A DNA stretch of 57,815 nt from Chitiniphilus shinanonensis DSM 23277 (GCF_000374805.1 NZ_KB895358.1:1-57815), one strand, 5' to 3'; counted from the first letter of the stretch, positions 31,746 through 42,446 are shown. The notes: a model not told the origin generated them from the sequence alone. Numbers and translations: made by a program.

Positions 31746-33184
31746 AGACCGTCAGACACTTCGCCTGCGCCAACCCGCGCCCGGCCCAGGCGGTGAACCA
31801 CCACGGCTCGGCCGTGCTCCAGGCGCTGGAGCAGCGCCACCCGGCGCTGGCGGCCGAATTCACCGCGCTGTTCAGCTATCCCACCGACGACGGCATGGTG
31901 TCGCTGGTGGCGCTGGGCAGCGAGATGCGGATCGAATCGGCCAAGGACGGCGACCAGGTGTCGCTGTGCCTGCGCCACGGCGACGCCGTCGAGCGCCGCG
32001 CGCTGTTCCGGCTCGACCGCCACCAGTCGTACCACGCGCAGGTGTTCCGCCTGGCGGCGGTGTTCCTGGACGAGATCCGGCCGATGCTGCTGGAGCGCCA
32101 CGGCCTGGCGCCGGATACCCCCCTGCTGGGCGGCTGGCGCTGCGGCACCCGCCCCGAGCTGGTGGACGAGCCGCTGGTATTCACCCTGCCCCGGGTGCTG
32201 TGCCGCATCGACGCCGCCACCTGCCGGCTGCGCTACGTGGAAAGCGAGCACTGCCCCGCCGTCGATCCCGATCTGTTCGAGCAGGCGCGGGAGCTGCCGC
32301 CGCTGCCGCCGTTGCAGGTGACGCGCCGCCAGGAACTGCCCGAGTGCGTCGACTATGTCGATGGATTGGTCGACCTGCTGCGCGCCATCGCGCCGGACAG
32401 CGAGGAAAAGGTGGTGCTGGCGCGCGCGGTCAAATTGAAACTGAAGACGCCGGTGGCGCCCAACGCGCTGCTGCGCATCGTGGCGCCGCCGCGCGCCGGG
32501 GCCAACTACGAGTTCGTGTTCCGCTGGGACGGCGGCGACGCCTGGGTCGGCATCTCGCCGGAAACGCTGGTGCGCAAGGAGGCCGGCGAAGTGGTGGTGG
32601 AGCCGCTGGCCGGCACGCGCAAGGGCTCGGCCAGTTCCAGCAAGAGCGAGCGCTACCGCCAGGAGCTGCTGAACGACGGCAAGGAGCGCGAGGAACACGA
32701 AACCGCCGCCGGCATGTTCTACGACAACCTGGCGTCGGTCTGCCTGCCCGGCTCGCTGACGGTGCGCGCCTCGCGCAACGTGATCGACCTGGGCTACGTG
32801 CAGCACCTGAAAAGCGTGATCGGCGGTCAGCTCAAGCCGGGGATGAACATCTTCGACGTGCTGGCGGCGGTGTATCCGCCCGCCACCATCTGGGGCAAGC
32901 CGCTGGACCTGGGCGGCGAACGCATCCGCCAGTTCGAGCTGATCGACCGCGGCTTCTTCAGCGGCGGCCTGGGCTACCTGACGCTGGGCGACGACGCCAA
33001 CTTCGCGCTGGCGATCCGCACCGCGCGCGTCGCCGGGCACGAGGTGCAGGTGTACGCCGGCAGCGGCATCGTCCAGGGCGCCGATCCGTACCGGGAATGG
33101 CTGGAAACCAGCAACAAGATGGCGCCGTTCCTGCTGAACCAGTTCGTCGCCCTGCCCGAGGCGCCGGAGCCGGCATGGCCCTGA
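31742..33184 (+). CDS. Isochorismate synthase (EntC-like, MST family)
   Basis: A 480-residue chorismate-utilising enzyme. EKVVLAR carries the Lys base, VVEPLAGTRKGS the isochorismate/salicylate-synthase PLAGT block, and YAGSGIVQGADPYREWLET the C-terminal metal-site block. It should convert chorismate to isochorismate for the dihydroxybenzoate branch. The usual HPTPAVxGxP motif reads YPPATIWGKP here, an uncommon variant. It ends the long operon; a perfect 10-bp hairpin follows at 33258-33281. Confidence 0.87.
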   Translation: MKTVRHFACANPRPAQAVNHHGSAVLQALEQRHPALAAEFTALFSYPTDDGMVSLVALGSEMRIESAKDGDQVSLCLRHGDAVERRALFRLDRHQSYHAQVFRLAAVFLDEIRPMLLERHGLAPDTPLLGGWRCGTRPELVDEPLVFTLPRVLCRIDAATCRLRYVESEHCPAVDPDLFEQARELPPLPPLQVTRRQELPECVDYVDGLVDLLRAIAPDSEEKVVLARAVKLKLKTPVAPNALLRIVAPPRAGANYEFVFRWDGGDAWVGISPETLVRKEAGEVVVEPLAGTRKGSASSSKSERYRQELLNDGKEREEHETAAGMFYDNLASVCLPGSLTVRASRNVIDLGYVQHLKSVIGGQLKPGMNIFDVLAAVYPPATIWGKPLDLGGERIRQFELIDRGFFSGGLGYLTLGDDANFALAIRTARVAGHEVQVYAGSGIVQGADPYREWLETSNKMAPFLLNQFVALPEAPEPAWP

Positions 33185-33257
33185 CCGCCGCGCGCCCACC
33201 GGGCCGGGGCGTCCGTCGGGCGGCGGCGCCGGTCGTCCAGGTTGCGCTGGTCATGCA

Positions 33258-33281
33258 GCGCGATTCGCCGTCGAATCGCGC
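33258..33281 (+). terminator. Hairpin after the antibiotic operon
   Basis: GCGCGATTCG and CGAATCGCGC form a perfect 10-bp stem with a CCGT loop. A short T run (TTTT) follows six bases later, so it is a moderately strong terminator candidate or a transcript-stabilising hairpin. Confidence 0.6.
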
Positions 33282-33299
33282 GGCGGGTTTTCTGCGATG

Positions 33300-33396
33300 A
33301 CTGGTGCATATTCTGAATATATCCCGATAAATACTTACACAAATAATCGATGATATAATCATCAATATAACTATTTGCTTAATATACCTCACCAAT
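33300..33396 (+). promoter_or_regulatory. AT-rich promoter region of the resistance ThrRS gene
   Basis: This stretch is sharply A/T-rich relative to its surroundings. It contains palindromes ATATTCTGAATAT (33308-33320) and GATGATATAATCATC (33349-33363) with a consensus -10 TATAAT at 33354-33359; no good -35 is seen. It indicates that the synthetase gene has its own promoter, separate from the lux-box operon. Confidence 0.6.
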
Positions 33397-35307
33397 ATGA
33401 TTACGATTTCTTTGCCGGATGGCAGCAAACGCGAATTCGCCGAACCGATTTCGGTGCATGAACTGGCCTGTGCCATCGGGCCGGGATTGGGCGCCGCGGC
33501 GCTGGCCGGCAAGGTGGACGGCAAGCTGGTGGATACCGCCCACCTGCTGCGCCACGACGCCACCGTGGAGATCGTGACCGACCGCCACCCCGATGCGCTG
33601 GAAGTGGTGCGCCATTCCACCGCCCACCTGCTGGCGCAGGCGGTGCAGCGGCTGTATCCGGGCACCCAGGTGACCATCGGCCCGGTGATCGACAACGGCT
33701 TCTATTACGACTTCGCCGGCGAACGCCCGTTTACCGTCGAGGACCTGCCGGCGATCGAGGCCGAAATGGCGCGCATCGCCAAGGAAGCGCTGCCGGTGAC
33801 CCGCTCGGAAAAGACCCGCGAACAGGCGGCGCAATTCTTCGAGGGGCTGGGCGAGCACTACAAGGTGGAAATCCTGCGCGATATCGCCGACGACCAGCCG
33901 TTGTCGCTGTACACCCAGGGTGAATTCACCGATCTGTGCCGCGGGCCGCACGTGCCCAATACCGGCAAATTGCGCGCCTTCAAATTGATGAAGGTGGCCG
34001 GCGCCTATTGGCGCGGCAATTCGGACAACGCCATGCTGAGCCGGATCTACGGCACCGCCTGGCTCAACGACAAGGATTTGAAGGCCTACCTGCTGCAACT
34101 GGAAGAAGCCGAAAAACGCGACCATCGCAAGATCGCCAAGCTGCTCGACCTGTTCCACCAGCAGGAGGAAGCGCCGGGCATGGTGTTCTGGCACTACAAG
34201 GGCTGGGCGCTGTGGCAGGCGGTGGAGCAATACATGCGCCGCGTCTATCGCGATTCGGGCTATCGCGAGGTGAAAGCGCCGCAGGTGCTGGACGTGTCGC
34301 TGTGGCAGCGCTCGGGCCACTGGCAGAACTACCAGGAGAACATGTTCCTCACCGAATCGGAAAAGCGCCAGTACGCGCTCAAGCCGATGAACTGTCCCGG
34401 CCATATCCAGATCTTCAAGCAGGGGCTGCGCAGCTACCGCGAACTGCCGATCCGCTACGGCGAATTCGGCGGCTGCCACCGCAACGAGCCGTCGGGCGCG
34501 CTGCACGGCATCATGCGGGTGCGCGCCTTCACCCAGGACGACGGCCACGTGTTCTGCACCGAGGAACAGATCGCCGACGAGGTGCAGGCGTTCCACCGCC
34601 AGGCGCTGAAGGTGTACGCCGATTTCGGCTTCGACAACATCGCGGTGAAGATCGCGCTGCGGCCCGAGGCCGGCAAGCGGCTGGGCAGCGACGAGGTCTG
34701 GGACAAGGCCGAGGCGCTGCTGCGCTCGGCGCTGTCGGCCTGCGGCGTGACCTGGGAGGAACTGCCGGGCGAAGGCGCCTTCTACAGCCCCAAGATCGAA
34801 TACCACCTGAAGGACGCCATCGGCCGCGAGTGGCAGGTGGGCACCATGCAGGTGGACTACCTGATGCCCGAGCGGCTGGGCGCCGAATACATCGACGAGC
34901 ACTCGCAGCGCCGCAGCCCGGTGATGCTGCACCGGGCCATCGTCGGCTCGCTGGAGCGCTTCATCGGCATCCTGATCGAGCACCACGCCGGCTACTTCCC
35001 CACCTGGCTGGCGCCGGTGCAGGCGATGCTGATGAACGTGACCGACGCCCAGGCCGACTACGTGGAAGCGGTGCGCACCGCGCTGACCCGCGAGGGCTTC
35101 CGCGTCGAATCCGACCTGCGCAACGAGAAGATCGGCTACAAGATCCGCGAGAACACCTTGCAGCGCATCCCCTACCTGCTGGTGATCGGCGACCGCGAGA
35201 AGGAACACGGCACGGTGACGGTGCGCAGCCGCGCCGGCGACGACCTGGGCACCATGACCCCGGCCGAGTTCGCCGCCCGGCTGCGCGAGGAAACCGCCAT
35301 CGGCTGA
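33397..35307 (+). CDS. obaO: Threonyl-tRNA synthetase, obafluorin self-resistance type (ObaO-like)
   Basis: A 636-residue class II synthetase with full architecture: N-terminal TGS and editing domains ([23 protein letters not shown]), catalytic core with zinc ligands in [14 protein letters not shown] and VMLHRAI, and C-terminal anticodon-binding domain ([13 protein letters not shown]). The normally invariant AFYGPK motif reads AFYSPK, so Ser464 follows Tyr463. It sits beside the biosynthetic operon and is not followed by infC, as a housekeeping thrS often is. It is therefore read as an immunity copy that lets the producer keep charging tRNA-Thr. No strong ribosome-binding site precedes the ATG. 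Confidence 0.9.
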   Translation: MITISLPDGSKREFAEPISVHELACAIGPGLGAAALAGKVDGKLVDTAHLLRHDATVEIVTDRHPDALEVVRHSTAHLLAQAVQRLYPGTQVTIGPVIDNGFYYDFAGERPFTVEDLPAIEAEMARIAKEALPVTRSEKTREQAAQFFEGLGEHYKVEILRDIADDQPLSLYTQGEFTDLCRGPHVPNTGKLRAFKLMKVAGAYWRGNSDNAMLSRIYGTAWLNDKDLKAYLLQLEEAEKRDHRKIAKLLDLFHQQEEAPGMVFWHYKGWALWQAVEQYMRRVYRDSGYREVKAPQVLDVSLWQRSGHWQNYQENMFLTESEKRQYALKPMNCPGHIQIFKQGLRSYRELPIRYGEFGGCHRNEPSGALHGIMRVRAFTQDDGHVFCTEEQIADEVQAFHRQALKVYADFGFDNIAVKIALRPEAGKRLGSDEVWDKAEALLRSALSACGVTWEELPGEGAFYSPKIEYHLKDAIGREWQVGTMQVDYLMPERLGAEYIDEHSQRRSPVMLHRAIVGSLERFIGILIEHHAGYFPTWLAPVQAMLMNVTDAQADYVEAVRTALTREGFRVESDLRNEKIGYKIRENTLQRIPYLLVIGDREKEHGTVTVRSRAGDDLGTMTPAEFAARLREETAIG

Positions 35308-35345
35308 GCGCCGCCCGACGCCGCCATCGACCGCGCCGCTGCCTT

Positions 35346-35383
35346 GCCGCCACACCCGTGGCGCGGGCGGCGGCGTTTTTTTT
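35346..35383 (+). terminator. Rho-independent terminator of the ThrRS gene
   Basis: A G/C-rich stem (GCCGCC near 35346 pairing with GGCGGC near 35367) is followed by eight T residues at 35376-35383. Confidence 0.75.
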
Positions 35384-35402
35384 GTCCGCGCCTGGCAGCC
35401 AT

Positions 35403-35448
35403 CCGGCCTACGGACCAACCCGCCGCGAAGGGCGAAGGCCGATTCGCC
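35403..35448. repeat. Dispersed repeat D, partial copy
   Basis: CCGGCCTACGGACC followed by CGAAGGCCGATTCGCC matches the right half of the larger inverted repeat at 52250-52425. It ends exactly where the luxR stop codon begins (35449). Confidence 0.65.
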
Positions 35449-36162
35449 CTAGATCAGCATCCCCAGCATGGCCGCGCGCACCACCGCCGCCGTCTTGTTG
35501 GCGGTCTGCAATTTGACGATGGCGTTGCGGATGTGGAAATCGATGGTGGTCTTGGACAGCGACAGGATGTGCGAGATCTCCAGCGCCGACTTGCCGTCGG
35601 CGGTCCATTTCAATATCTCGCATTCGCGCGGGGTCAGCGCCTCGGTGGTCTCCAGCCGCAGACGGTCGCCCACCACCCGCGACAGCGTCAGGTGCGCCAG
35701 GCTGGCCAGCCACTTCAGCCGGTGCTCGCGCGCCGCCAGCTCCAGCGCTCCCAGCGGTTCGGCCGAGCGCGCCACGGTGAGCATGCCGCCGACGCCGCGC
35801 GCATCCAGGCTGGATTGCGCCCAGCCCACCCGCAGCCCGGCGGCGCGGGCCTCGTGCCACAGGCGCGGCGTGGCGGCGAACACCGCGTCGTCCCACAGCA
35901 GCGGCCGCTGCGAGCGACGGCCGTGGGCGATGGTCGGGTCCAGCCCCAGGTAGCCCTGCGCCAGGTAGTGCTCGCGCCAGGCTGGCGGATAGTTGTTGAG
36001 CCACACGATGCGCGGGCTGGACAGCGGATACGGCAGTTGCAGGCCATAGGCGCAGAACTCGAAACCGAGCTGGCGGGCCGCATCGCTCACATTGGCGAAT
36101 ACCACTTGCTCGGAGGTCGCCTGCTCGGCGATATCCAGCAAATCCGCTTGCCAGGTGTGCAT
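35449..36162 (-). CDS. LuxR-family quorum-sensing regulator (AHL-binding)
   Basis: A 237-residue LuxR-type regulator. The autoinducer-binding domain keeps the conserved ligand residues Trp62, Tyr66, Asp75, Pro76 and Trp90 (AWREHY, LDPTIAH, PLLW). The C-terminal helix-turn-helix is LTPRECEILKWTADGKSALE to TTIDFHIRNAIVKL. It is convergent with the resistance gene and is the obvious candidate to bind the lux box at 15443-15462. No LuxI synthase is in the window, so the signal is made elsewhere or the protein is a solo. A GGTATC-GGAT-GATACC palindrome lies at 36189-36204 upstream. Confidence 0.92.
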   Translation of the reverse strand: MHTWQADLLDIAEQATSEQVVFANVSDAARQLGFEFCAYGLQLPYPLSSPRIVWLNNYPPAWREHYLAQGYLGLDPTIAHGRRSQRPLLWDDAVFAATPRLWHEARAAGLRVGWAQSSLDARGVGGMLTVARSAEPLGALELAAREHRLKWLASLAHLTLSRVVGDRLRLETTEALTPRECEILKWTADGKSALEISHILSLSKTTIDFHIRNAIVKLQTANKTAAVVRAAMLGMLI

Positions 36163-36188
36163 GGGCCCTCTTCCATCCGCGCGATGTC

Positions 36189-36204
36189 GGTATCGGATGA
36201 TACC
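36189..36204. promoter_or_regulatory. Palindrome upstream of luxR
   Basis: GGTATC and GATACC arms around GGAT lie 27 bp upstream of the luxR start, possibly an operator or a 5'-UTR hairpin. The rest of 36205-36437, between luxR and ettA, shows an AT-rich segment near 36220-36290 and no gene. Confidence 0.4.
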
Positions 36205-36437
36205 ACTTTCGGCCCCATATATTTCTACAAAATTACATAAACATAAGTTAAATTAATTTCATACTGACAATAAAAGACAACAAAGATGACCGAAGCCGGA
36301 CCGCGTCGCGGGAGAGCACCCGCGCGGCGGCCGCATGCCCCGCCACACCGCGCCCGCCGGTCGCGCCCGGCAGCGGCCCCAAGCCGCGCGCTCTCGATTA
36401 AACTGGCGGCCATCGTGCAACCCCCACTGGATTTCCC

Positions 36438-38105
<1,668 letters not shown>

Positions 38106-38132
38106 GCGCGGGCGCGTTCAGCGCTTTGCGCC

Positions 38133-38373
38133 GGGAAGGGGGAAGGAGGAAGGGAGAAGGGAGAAGGGAGAAGGGAGAAGGGAGAAGGGTAAAACCTGAA
38201 CCCTAAATCTTGAACCACAGAGAGCACAGAGAACACAGAGTTTCACAGAGAAAACCTCAAGACAGAGCAAACCTTAAGGTTTTGTCTTTCTCCCGTTTTT
38301 CTCTGTGTTCTCCGTGTTCTCTGTGGTTCAAGATTTGGGGTTCAGGGGTTGCTCTTCCCTCTTCTCCCTTCCC
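38133..38373. repeat. Dispersed repeat B, copy 1 (nested inverted repeat)
   Basis: Outer arms are GGGAGAA heptamer runs on the left and a CTTCTCCCTTCCC-type stretch on the right. Inner arms are CCTAAATCTTGAACCACAGA with CACAGAGAACACAGAG, against TCTCTGTGTTCTCCGTG and GTGGTTCAAGATTTGGGG. The inner core spans about 38199-38345. A second copy is at 40388-40559. Similar CACAGAG-type intergenic repeats occur in other bacteria, by recall. Confidence 0.88.
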
Positions 38374-38475
38374 ATCTTTGCCTGCGCTGCCTTCCTTACA
38401 GCCTGCCCGCCCCTCCCATCGACGCCGCCGAGCCGGCAAGCGTATCTTCGGGTATCGCTTCGCAGGGGCCGTGTC

Positions 38476-39402
38476 ATGACTTCCCAGACCGTTTCCACCC
38501 ACGCTGCGCTGCGGCTGGGCATCGTCGGCTGCGCGCCGTTCACCCATGGCCGGATGTGGGCCGAGCAATGGCAACGCGAGCCGGAGCACGGCCTGGTGGC
38601 CGCGCGGTTGTGGGACGACGACCCCGCCGTGGCCGCGCAACTGGCGGCCCAGGTCGGCGCCGAGGTGGCCGCCACGCCCGAGGCCGTGGCCGACGGCTGC
38701 GACGGGGTGCTGATCACGGCGCTGGACGCCGGCCGCTACCTGGAACTGGCCCGCCCCCACCTATTGGCCGGGCGCCGGGTGTTCCTCAACCGCCCGCTGG
38801 CCGGCAGCCTGCCCGACGCGCGGGAGATCCTGGCGCTGGCCGACGCCCACGACGCGCGGGTGTATTCGGCGTCGGCGCTGTTGCATACCCACGCCGCCGA
38901 ACGCATCCGCACCGTGCTGGCCGAGCTGGGCGAACTGCGCTTCTTCAGCGTCACCGGCCCCACCGACACCGCCGACTGGTATCTGCCGCACCTGTTCGCC
39001 TGTCTGGCCGGCACGCTGGGCAGCGGCCTCGCCCGCGTGCTGCATGCCGACCTGCCGTGCATCGACGGCGATCCGCACCGCCTCAGCGGCCCGGCCATCG
39101 TCAGCGTGGCATACCGCGCCGACGCCGCCGTCGGCCCCGCGCGCGGCGTGCTGGCGCTGGTCGGGCCGGGCAGCGACTGGTACGGCTTCACCCTCAAGCT
39201 CTACGGCAGCCTGGGCATCTCGCAGGATCTGGAATTCGACGTGGGCTATGGCTTGATGTTCGCCGCGATGCGCGACTTCTTCGCCAGCGGCGCCGAACCG
39301 CTGCCGCGCGCCTTGCTGCTGGAGCAGACCGCCGCCCACTACGCCGCCTTGCGCGCCGCGCGCCAGGGCGGCCCCGTCGAGATCGATTCCCAAGGAGCCT
39401 GA
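38476..39402 (+). CDS. Gfo/Idh-like protein lacking the EKP lysine
   Basis: A 308-residue protein with a Rossmann start (LRLGIVGCAPFTHG) and overall Gfo/Idh/MocA layout, followed 2 nt later by a normal family member. Where active enzymes have EKP the sequence is FLNRPLAGS, so the key lysine is absent. The C-terminal histidine motif is also unclear. It may bind a sugar or nucleotide without normal dehydrogenase activity, or act as partner of the next protein. The start at 38476 lacks a strong ribosome-binding site. Confidence 0.75.
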   Translation: MTSQTVSTHAALRLGIVGCAPFTHGRMWAEQWQREPEHGLVAARLWDDDPAVAAQLAAQVGAEVAATPEAVADGCDGVLITALDAGRYLELARPHLLAGRRVFLNRPLAGSLPDAREILALADAHDARVYSASALLHTHAAERIRTVLAELGELRFFSVTGPTDTADWYLPHLFACLAGTLGSGLARVLHADLPCIDGDPHRLSGPAIVSVAYRADAAVGPARGVLALVGPGSDWYGFTLKLYGSLGISQDLEFDVGYGLMFAAMRDFFASGAEPLPRALLLEQTAAHYAALRAARQGGPVEIDSQGA

Positions 39403-39404
39403 CC

Positions 39405-40370
39405 ATGAACCCGCTTCGTTTCGGCCTGATCGGCTGCGGCCAGTTCGGCGCCTTCCTGGCCAAGGCCGCCATCGCCACCGGGCGGCTGCGACTGGTGGCC
39501 GCCACCGACAGCGATGCCGCCCGCGCCGACGCGCTGGCCGCCGGGCATGGCGCCACCGCCTGCCCCGACACCGCCGCGCTGCTGGCCCATCCCGAGGTGG
39601 ACGCGGTGCTGATCGCCACCCCGCCCGCGCTGCACATGCAGCACGCCATCGCCGCCGCGCGCGCCGGCAAGCCGGTGTTCCTGGAAAAGCCGATGGCGCT
39701 GGGCGAGCGCGCCTGCCAGACGATCAACGCCGCGGTGCGCGAGGCCGGCGTCAACCTGATGGTCGGCCACGTGCTGCGCTACTTCGAGCCGTACCGCGCC
39801 ATCGCCGCCGCCTACCGCGCCGGCAGGCTGGGGCGCGCGCTGCACCTGTCGCTGTGGCGGCTGGAGCACGACTTCCTCGACATCTCGCCGTGGAAAGGCC
39901 AGCGCGCCGTCAGCGGCGGCTATCTCTACGAAGTGGCCGCGCACGAGCTGGACTGGCTGCGCGCCATGCTGGGCGAGCCGACCGCCATCCAGGCGCAGAT
40001 CACCCGCCAGCCATCGTCGGCGCACCAGCTGGAGGACAGCGTGGCGTTGCAGCTGGTGTTCCCCGGCGGCACCGGCGTGCATTACCTGGGCGGCACCGGC
40101 TTCCCGCGCAACGAGCACGGCTTCCAGCTGCGCTTCGAATACGCCACGCTCACCAGCGACCAGGCGTTCGACCCGGCGCGGGTGCAAGTGGCCTCCAGCG
40201 CCGGCCTGACCGTCGCCGACCTGGGCTTCGGCGACGCCGACCCCTACGCGCTGGAGCTGAACGCCTGGCTGGACAGCCTGCAGGCCGGCACCCCGCCCCC
40301 CATCACCGGCGAAGACGCCGCCCGCACCGTCGCCCTGATCGAAGCGGCGTATCGCGCGGCGGGGTGGTAG
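39405..40370 (+). CDS. Gfo/Idh/MocA-family oxidoreductase
   Basis: A 321-residue NAD(P)-dependent dehydrogenase. RFGLIGCGQFGAFLAK is the nucleotide loop, VFLEKPMAL contains the EKP lysine, and GGYLYEVAAHELDWL the C-terminal histidine. An AAGGAG ribosome-binding site precedes the ATG, 2 nt after the upstream stop, so the pair is one transcription unit. The substrate, a sugar or inositol type, is unknown. Confidence 0.9.
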   Translation: MNPLRFGLIGCGQFGAFLAKAAIATGRLRLVAATDSDAARADALAAGHGATACPDTAALLAHPEVDAVLIATPPALHMQHAIAAARAGKPVFLEKPMALGERACQTINAAVREAGVNLMVGHVLRYFEPYRAIAAAYRAGRLGRALHLSLWRLEHDFLDISPWKGQRAVSGGYLYEVAAHELDWLRAMLGEPTAIQAQITRQPSSAHQLEDSVALQLVFPGGTGVHYLGGTGFPRNEHGFQLRFEYATLTSDQAFDPARVQVASSAGLTVADLGFGDADPYALELNAWLDSLQAGTPPPITGEDAARTVALIEAAYRAAGW

Positions 40371-40387
40371 GTGGTTGTCGGGGTTGA

Positions 40388-40559
40388 AACCCTAAATCTT
40401 GAAACACAGAGGACACAGAGAGCACAGAGTCACACGGAGAAAACCTGAAATCGGGAGCGTCCCCTTTTGTGGCCAGCGATTCTGGCCCACGATTCCTTTC
40501 GCCTTTCTCTGTGAAACTCTGTGTTCTCTGTGTTCTCTGTGTTTCGAGATTTGGGGTTT
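40388..40559. repeat. Dispersed repeat B, copy 2
   Basis: Arms CCTAAATCTTGAAACACAGA with ACAGAGAGCACAGAG on the left, and CTCTGTGTTCTCTGTG with TTTCGAGATTTGGGGTTT on the right, enclose an unrelated centre. It matches the arms of copy 1 but has a different loop. It occupies most of the gap between the oxidoreductase and dbpA. Confidence 0.88.
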
Positions 40560-40618
40560 GGCCTCGCTATGCCCCATCGCTGCTAGACTGAGCGCCTTTC
40601 CAGTTTTCGGCGGCCACC

Positions 40619-41995
40619 ATGCACGCTTTTTCCTCGCTGGCCCTGCCCGCGCCTTTCCTCGCCAACCTTGCCAGCCTGGGCTACCAGGAGATGACCGCGA
40701 TCCAGGCGGCCGGGCTGCCCGCCGTGTTGGCCGGGCGCGACCTCATCGCCCAGGCCAAGACCGGCAGCGGCAAGACCGCCGCCTTCGGCATCGGGCTGTT
40801 GCACAAGCTGAATCCGCGCTATTTCGGCGTGCAGGCGCTGGTGCTGTGCCCCACCCGCGAACTGGCGGACCAGGTGGCCAACGAGTTGCGCCGGCTGGCG
40901 CGGCATCTGGACAACGTCAAGGTGCTGACGCTGTGCGGCGGGGTGCCGATGGGGCCGCAGATCGGCTCGCTGGAGCACGGTGCGCACATCGTGGTCGGCA
41001 CGCCCGGCCGCATCCAGGATCACCTGTACCGCCGCACGCTCGACCTTTCCGGCATCAACACCCTGGTGCTGGACGAGGCCGACCGCATGGTGGACATGGG
41101 CTTCGTCGACGACATCGGCCGCATCGTCGAGGCCTGTCCGGCGCGCCGCCAGACGCTGCTGTTCTCCGCCACCTACCCGGACAGCATCCGCCGCATCGCC
41201 GCGCCGTTCCTGCGCGATCCGCTGGAGATCAAGGTGGAAAGCCAGCACGCGGCCAGCCGCATCGAGCAGCGCTTCTACGAAGTGACCAACGAGGACCGCA
41301 ACGCCGCCGTGGCCGAAGTGCTGCGCCACTATCGCCCCACCTCGGCGCTGGCGTTCTGCAACACCAAGATCCATTGCCGCGAACTGGTGGCCCAATTGCA
41401 GGAAGCGGGCTTTTCCGCGCTGGCGCTCTACGGCGAACTGGATCAGCGCGACCGCGACGAAACGCTGGTGCGCTTCGCCAACCGCAGCGTCACCGTGCTG
41501 GTGGCCACCGACGTGGCCGCGCGCGGGCTGGACATCCAGACGCTGGACATGGTGATCAACGTGGACGTGTCGCGCGATACCGAAGTGCACGTGCACCGCA
41601 TCGGCCGCACCGGGCGCGGCAGCGACAAGGGGATGGCGATCAGCCTGGCCAGCCCCGGCGACAAGCGCTGGGTGAAGCTGATCGAGGAATACCAGGGCGG
41701 GCCGGTGCGCTGGTTCGAGCGCGACACGCTCACCGACGACGATCCCGCGCCGTTGCTGCCGCCGATGCGCACCCTGAACCTGGCGTCCGGCAAAAAGGAC
41801 AAACTGCGCCCCGGCGACATCCTCGGCGCGCTGACCGGCGACGGCGGCCTGGCCGGCGCCCAGGTCGGCAAGATCAGCGTGTTCGACTTCCAAAGCTACG
41901 TCGCCATCGACCGCACCGTCGCCGACGCCGCCTTCCAGCGCCTGTCCCGCACCAACATCAAGGGGCGGCAGGTGAAGATGCGCTGGGTGGAATAG
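40619..41995 (+). CDS. dbpA: ATP-dependent RNA helicase DbpA
   Basis: A 458-residue DEAD-box helicase. Q motif (GYQEMTAIQ), Walker A AKTGSGKTAA, DEAD, FSATYP and HRIGRTGRG are all present. The C-terminal RNA-binding domain KLRPGDILGALTGDGGLAG to VFDFQSYVAI is specific to DbpA. That domain recognises hairpin 92 of 23S rRNA during 50S assembly. It is flanked by repeat B upstream and repeat A downstream. Confidence 0.95.
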   Translation: MHAFSSLALPAPFLANLASLGYQEMTAIQAAGLPAVLAGRDLIAQAKTGSGKTAAFGIGLLHKLNPRYFGVQALVLCPTRELADQVANELRRLARHLDNVKVLTLCGGVPMGPQIGSLEHGAHIVVGTPGRIQDHLYRRTLDLSGINTLVLDEADRMVDMGFVDDIGRIVEACPARRQTLLFSATYPDSIRRIAAPFLRDPLEIKVESQHAASRIEQRFYEVTNEDRNAAVAEVLRHYRPTSALAFCNTKIHCRELVAQLQEAGFSALALYGELDQRDRDETLVRFANRSVTVLVATDVAARGLDIQTLDMVINVDVSRDTEVHVHRIGRTGRGSDKGMAISLASPGDKRWVKLIEEYQGGPVRWFERDTLTDDDPAPLLPPMRTLNLASGKKDKLRPGDILGALTGDGGLAGAQVGKISVFDFQSYVAIDRTVADAAFQRLSRTNIKGRQVKMRWVE

Positions 41996-41998
41996 GAA

Positions 41999-42083
41999 GG
42001 TGAGGGGTGAAGTGCAAAGGCAAACCACGGTCGTGGCAGTTGCTTTTGCCGTTACCCCTCACGCCTCACCCCTCACACCTCAC
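41999..42083. repeat. Dispersed repeat A, copy 3
   Basis: GGTGAGGGGTGAAG on the left and CCCCTCACGCCTCACCCC on the right enclose a core whose minus strand begins GTAACGGCAAAAGCAACTGC, matching the core of copies 1 and 2. It begins 4 nt after the dbpA stop. Confidence 0.8.
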
Positions 42084-42102
42084 ACCGCACCCTCACCCGC
42101 CG

Positions 42103-42315
42103 TCAATCCTTCGTCGTCTCGTGCCCGATCACGCCGCCCACGGCGGCGCCACCGACGGTGCCGACGGCCGAGCCGTTGGTGAGGATGGCGCCCGCCGCGC
42201 CGCCGATGGCCGCGCCGGCCGCCGTGTTGCGGGTCTGCTTGTCCATGCTGGAACAGCCGCCCAGCGCCGCCAACAACAGCGTGGCGGCCAGTGCCTTGGT
42301 CAATGTCTGATGCAT
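42103..42315 (-). CDS. OsmB-like small lipoprotein with glycine-zipper segment
   Basis: A 70-residue protein with a lipoprotein signal (lipobox LGGC, Cys21). Next comes SSMDKQTRNTAAG and then a glycine-zipper double hairpin (GAAIGGAAGAILTNGSAVGT, GGAAVGGVIG), as in OsmB/SlyB-type envelope proteins. A GGAGG ribosome-binding site 6 nt upstream sets the start. The role is probably outer-membrane stress or integrity. Confidence 0.85.
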   Translation of the reverse strand: MHQTLTKALAATLLLAALGGCSSMDKQTRNTAAGAAIGGAAGAILTNGSAVGTVGGAAVGGVIGHETTKD

Positions 42316-42446
42316 GATGTGCCTCCTTGTCGATGGGATGGCGCCCGCAGCCTGGGACGCATCATCGGGTTGGAGACACACGCCGCGCCGGGGTTGCGGC
42401 AGTCAGTCCTGAAATCACGTGGGACTTCGCCGACACCGCGCCCCGG

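Noticed and set aside
33397-35307. Housekeeping thrS
   Set aside because: It lies beside the antibiotic operon, lacks the infC-rpmI-rplT neighbourhood, and has Ser in the invariant AFYGPK motif.
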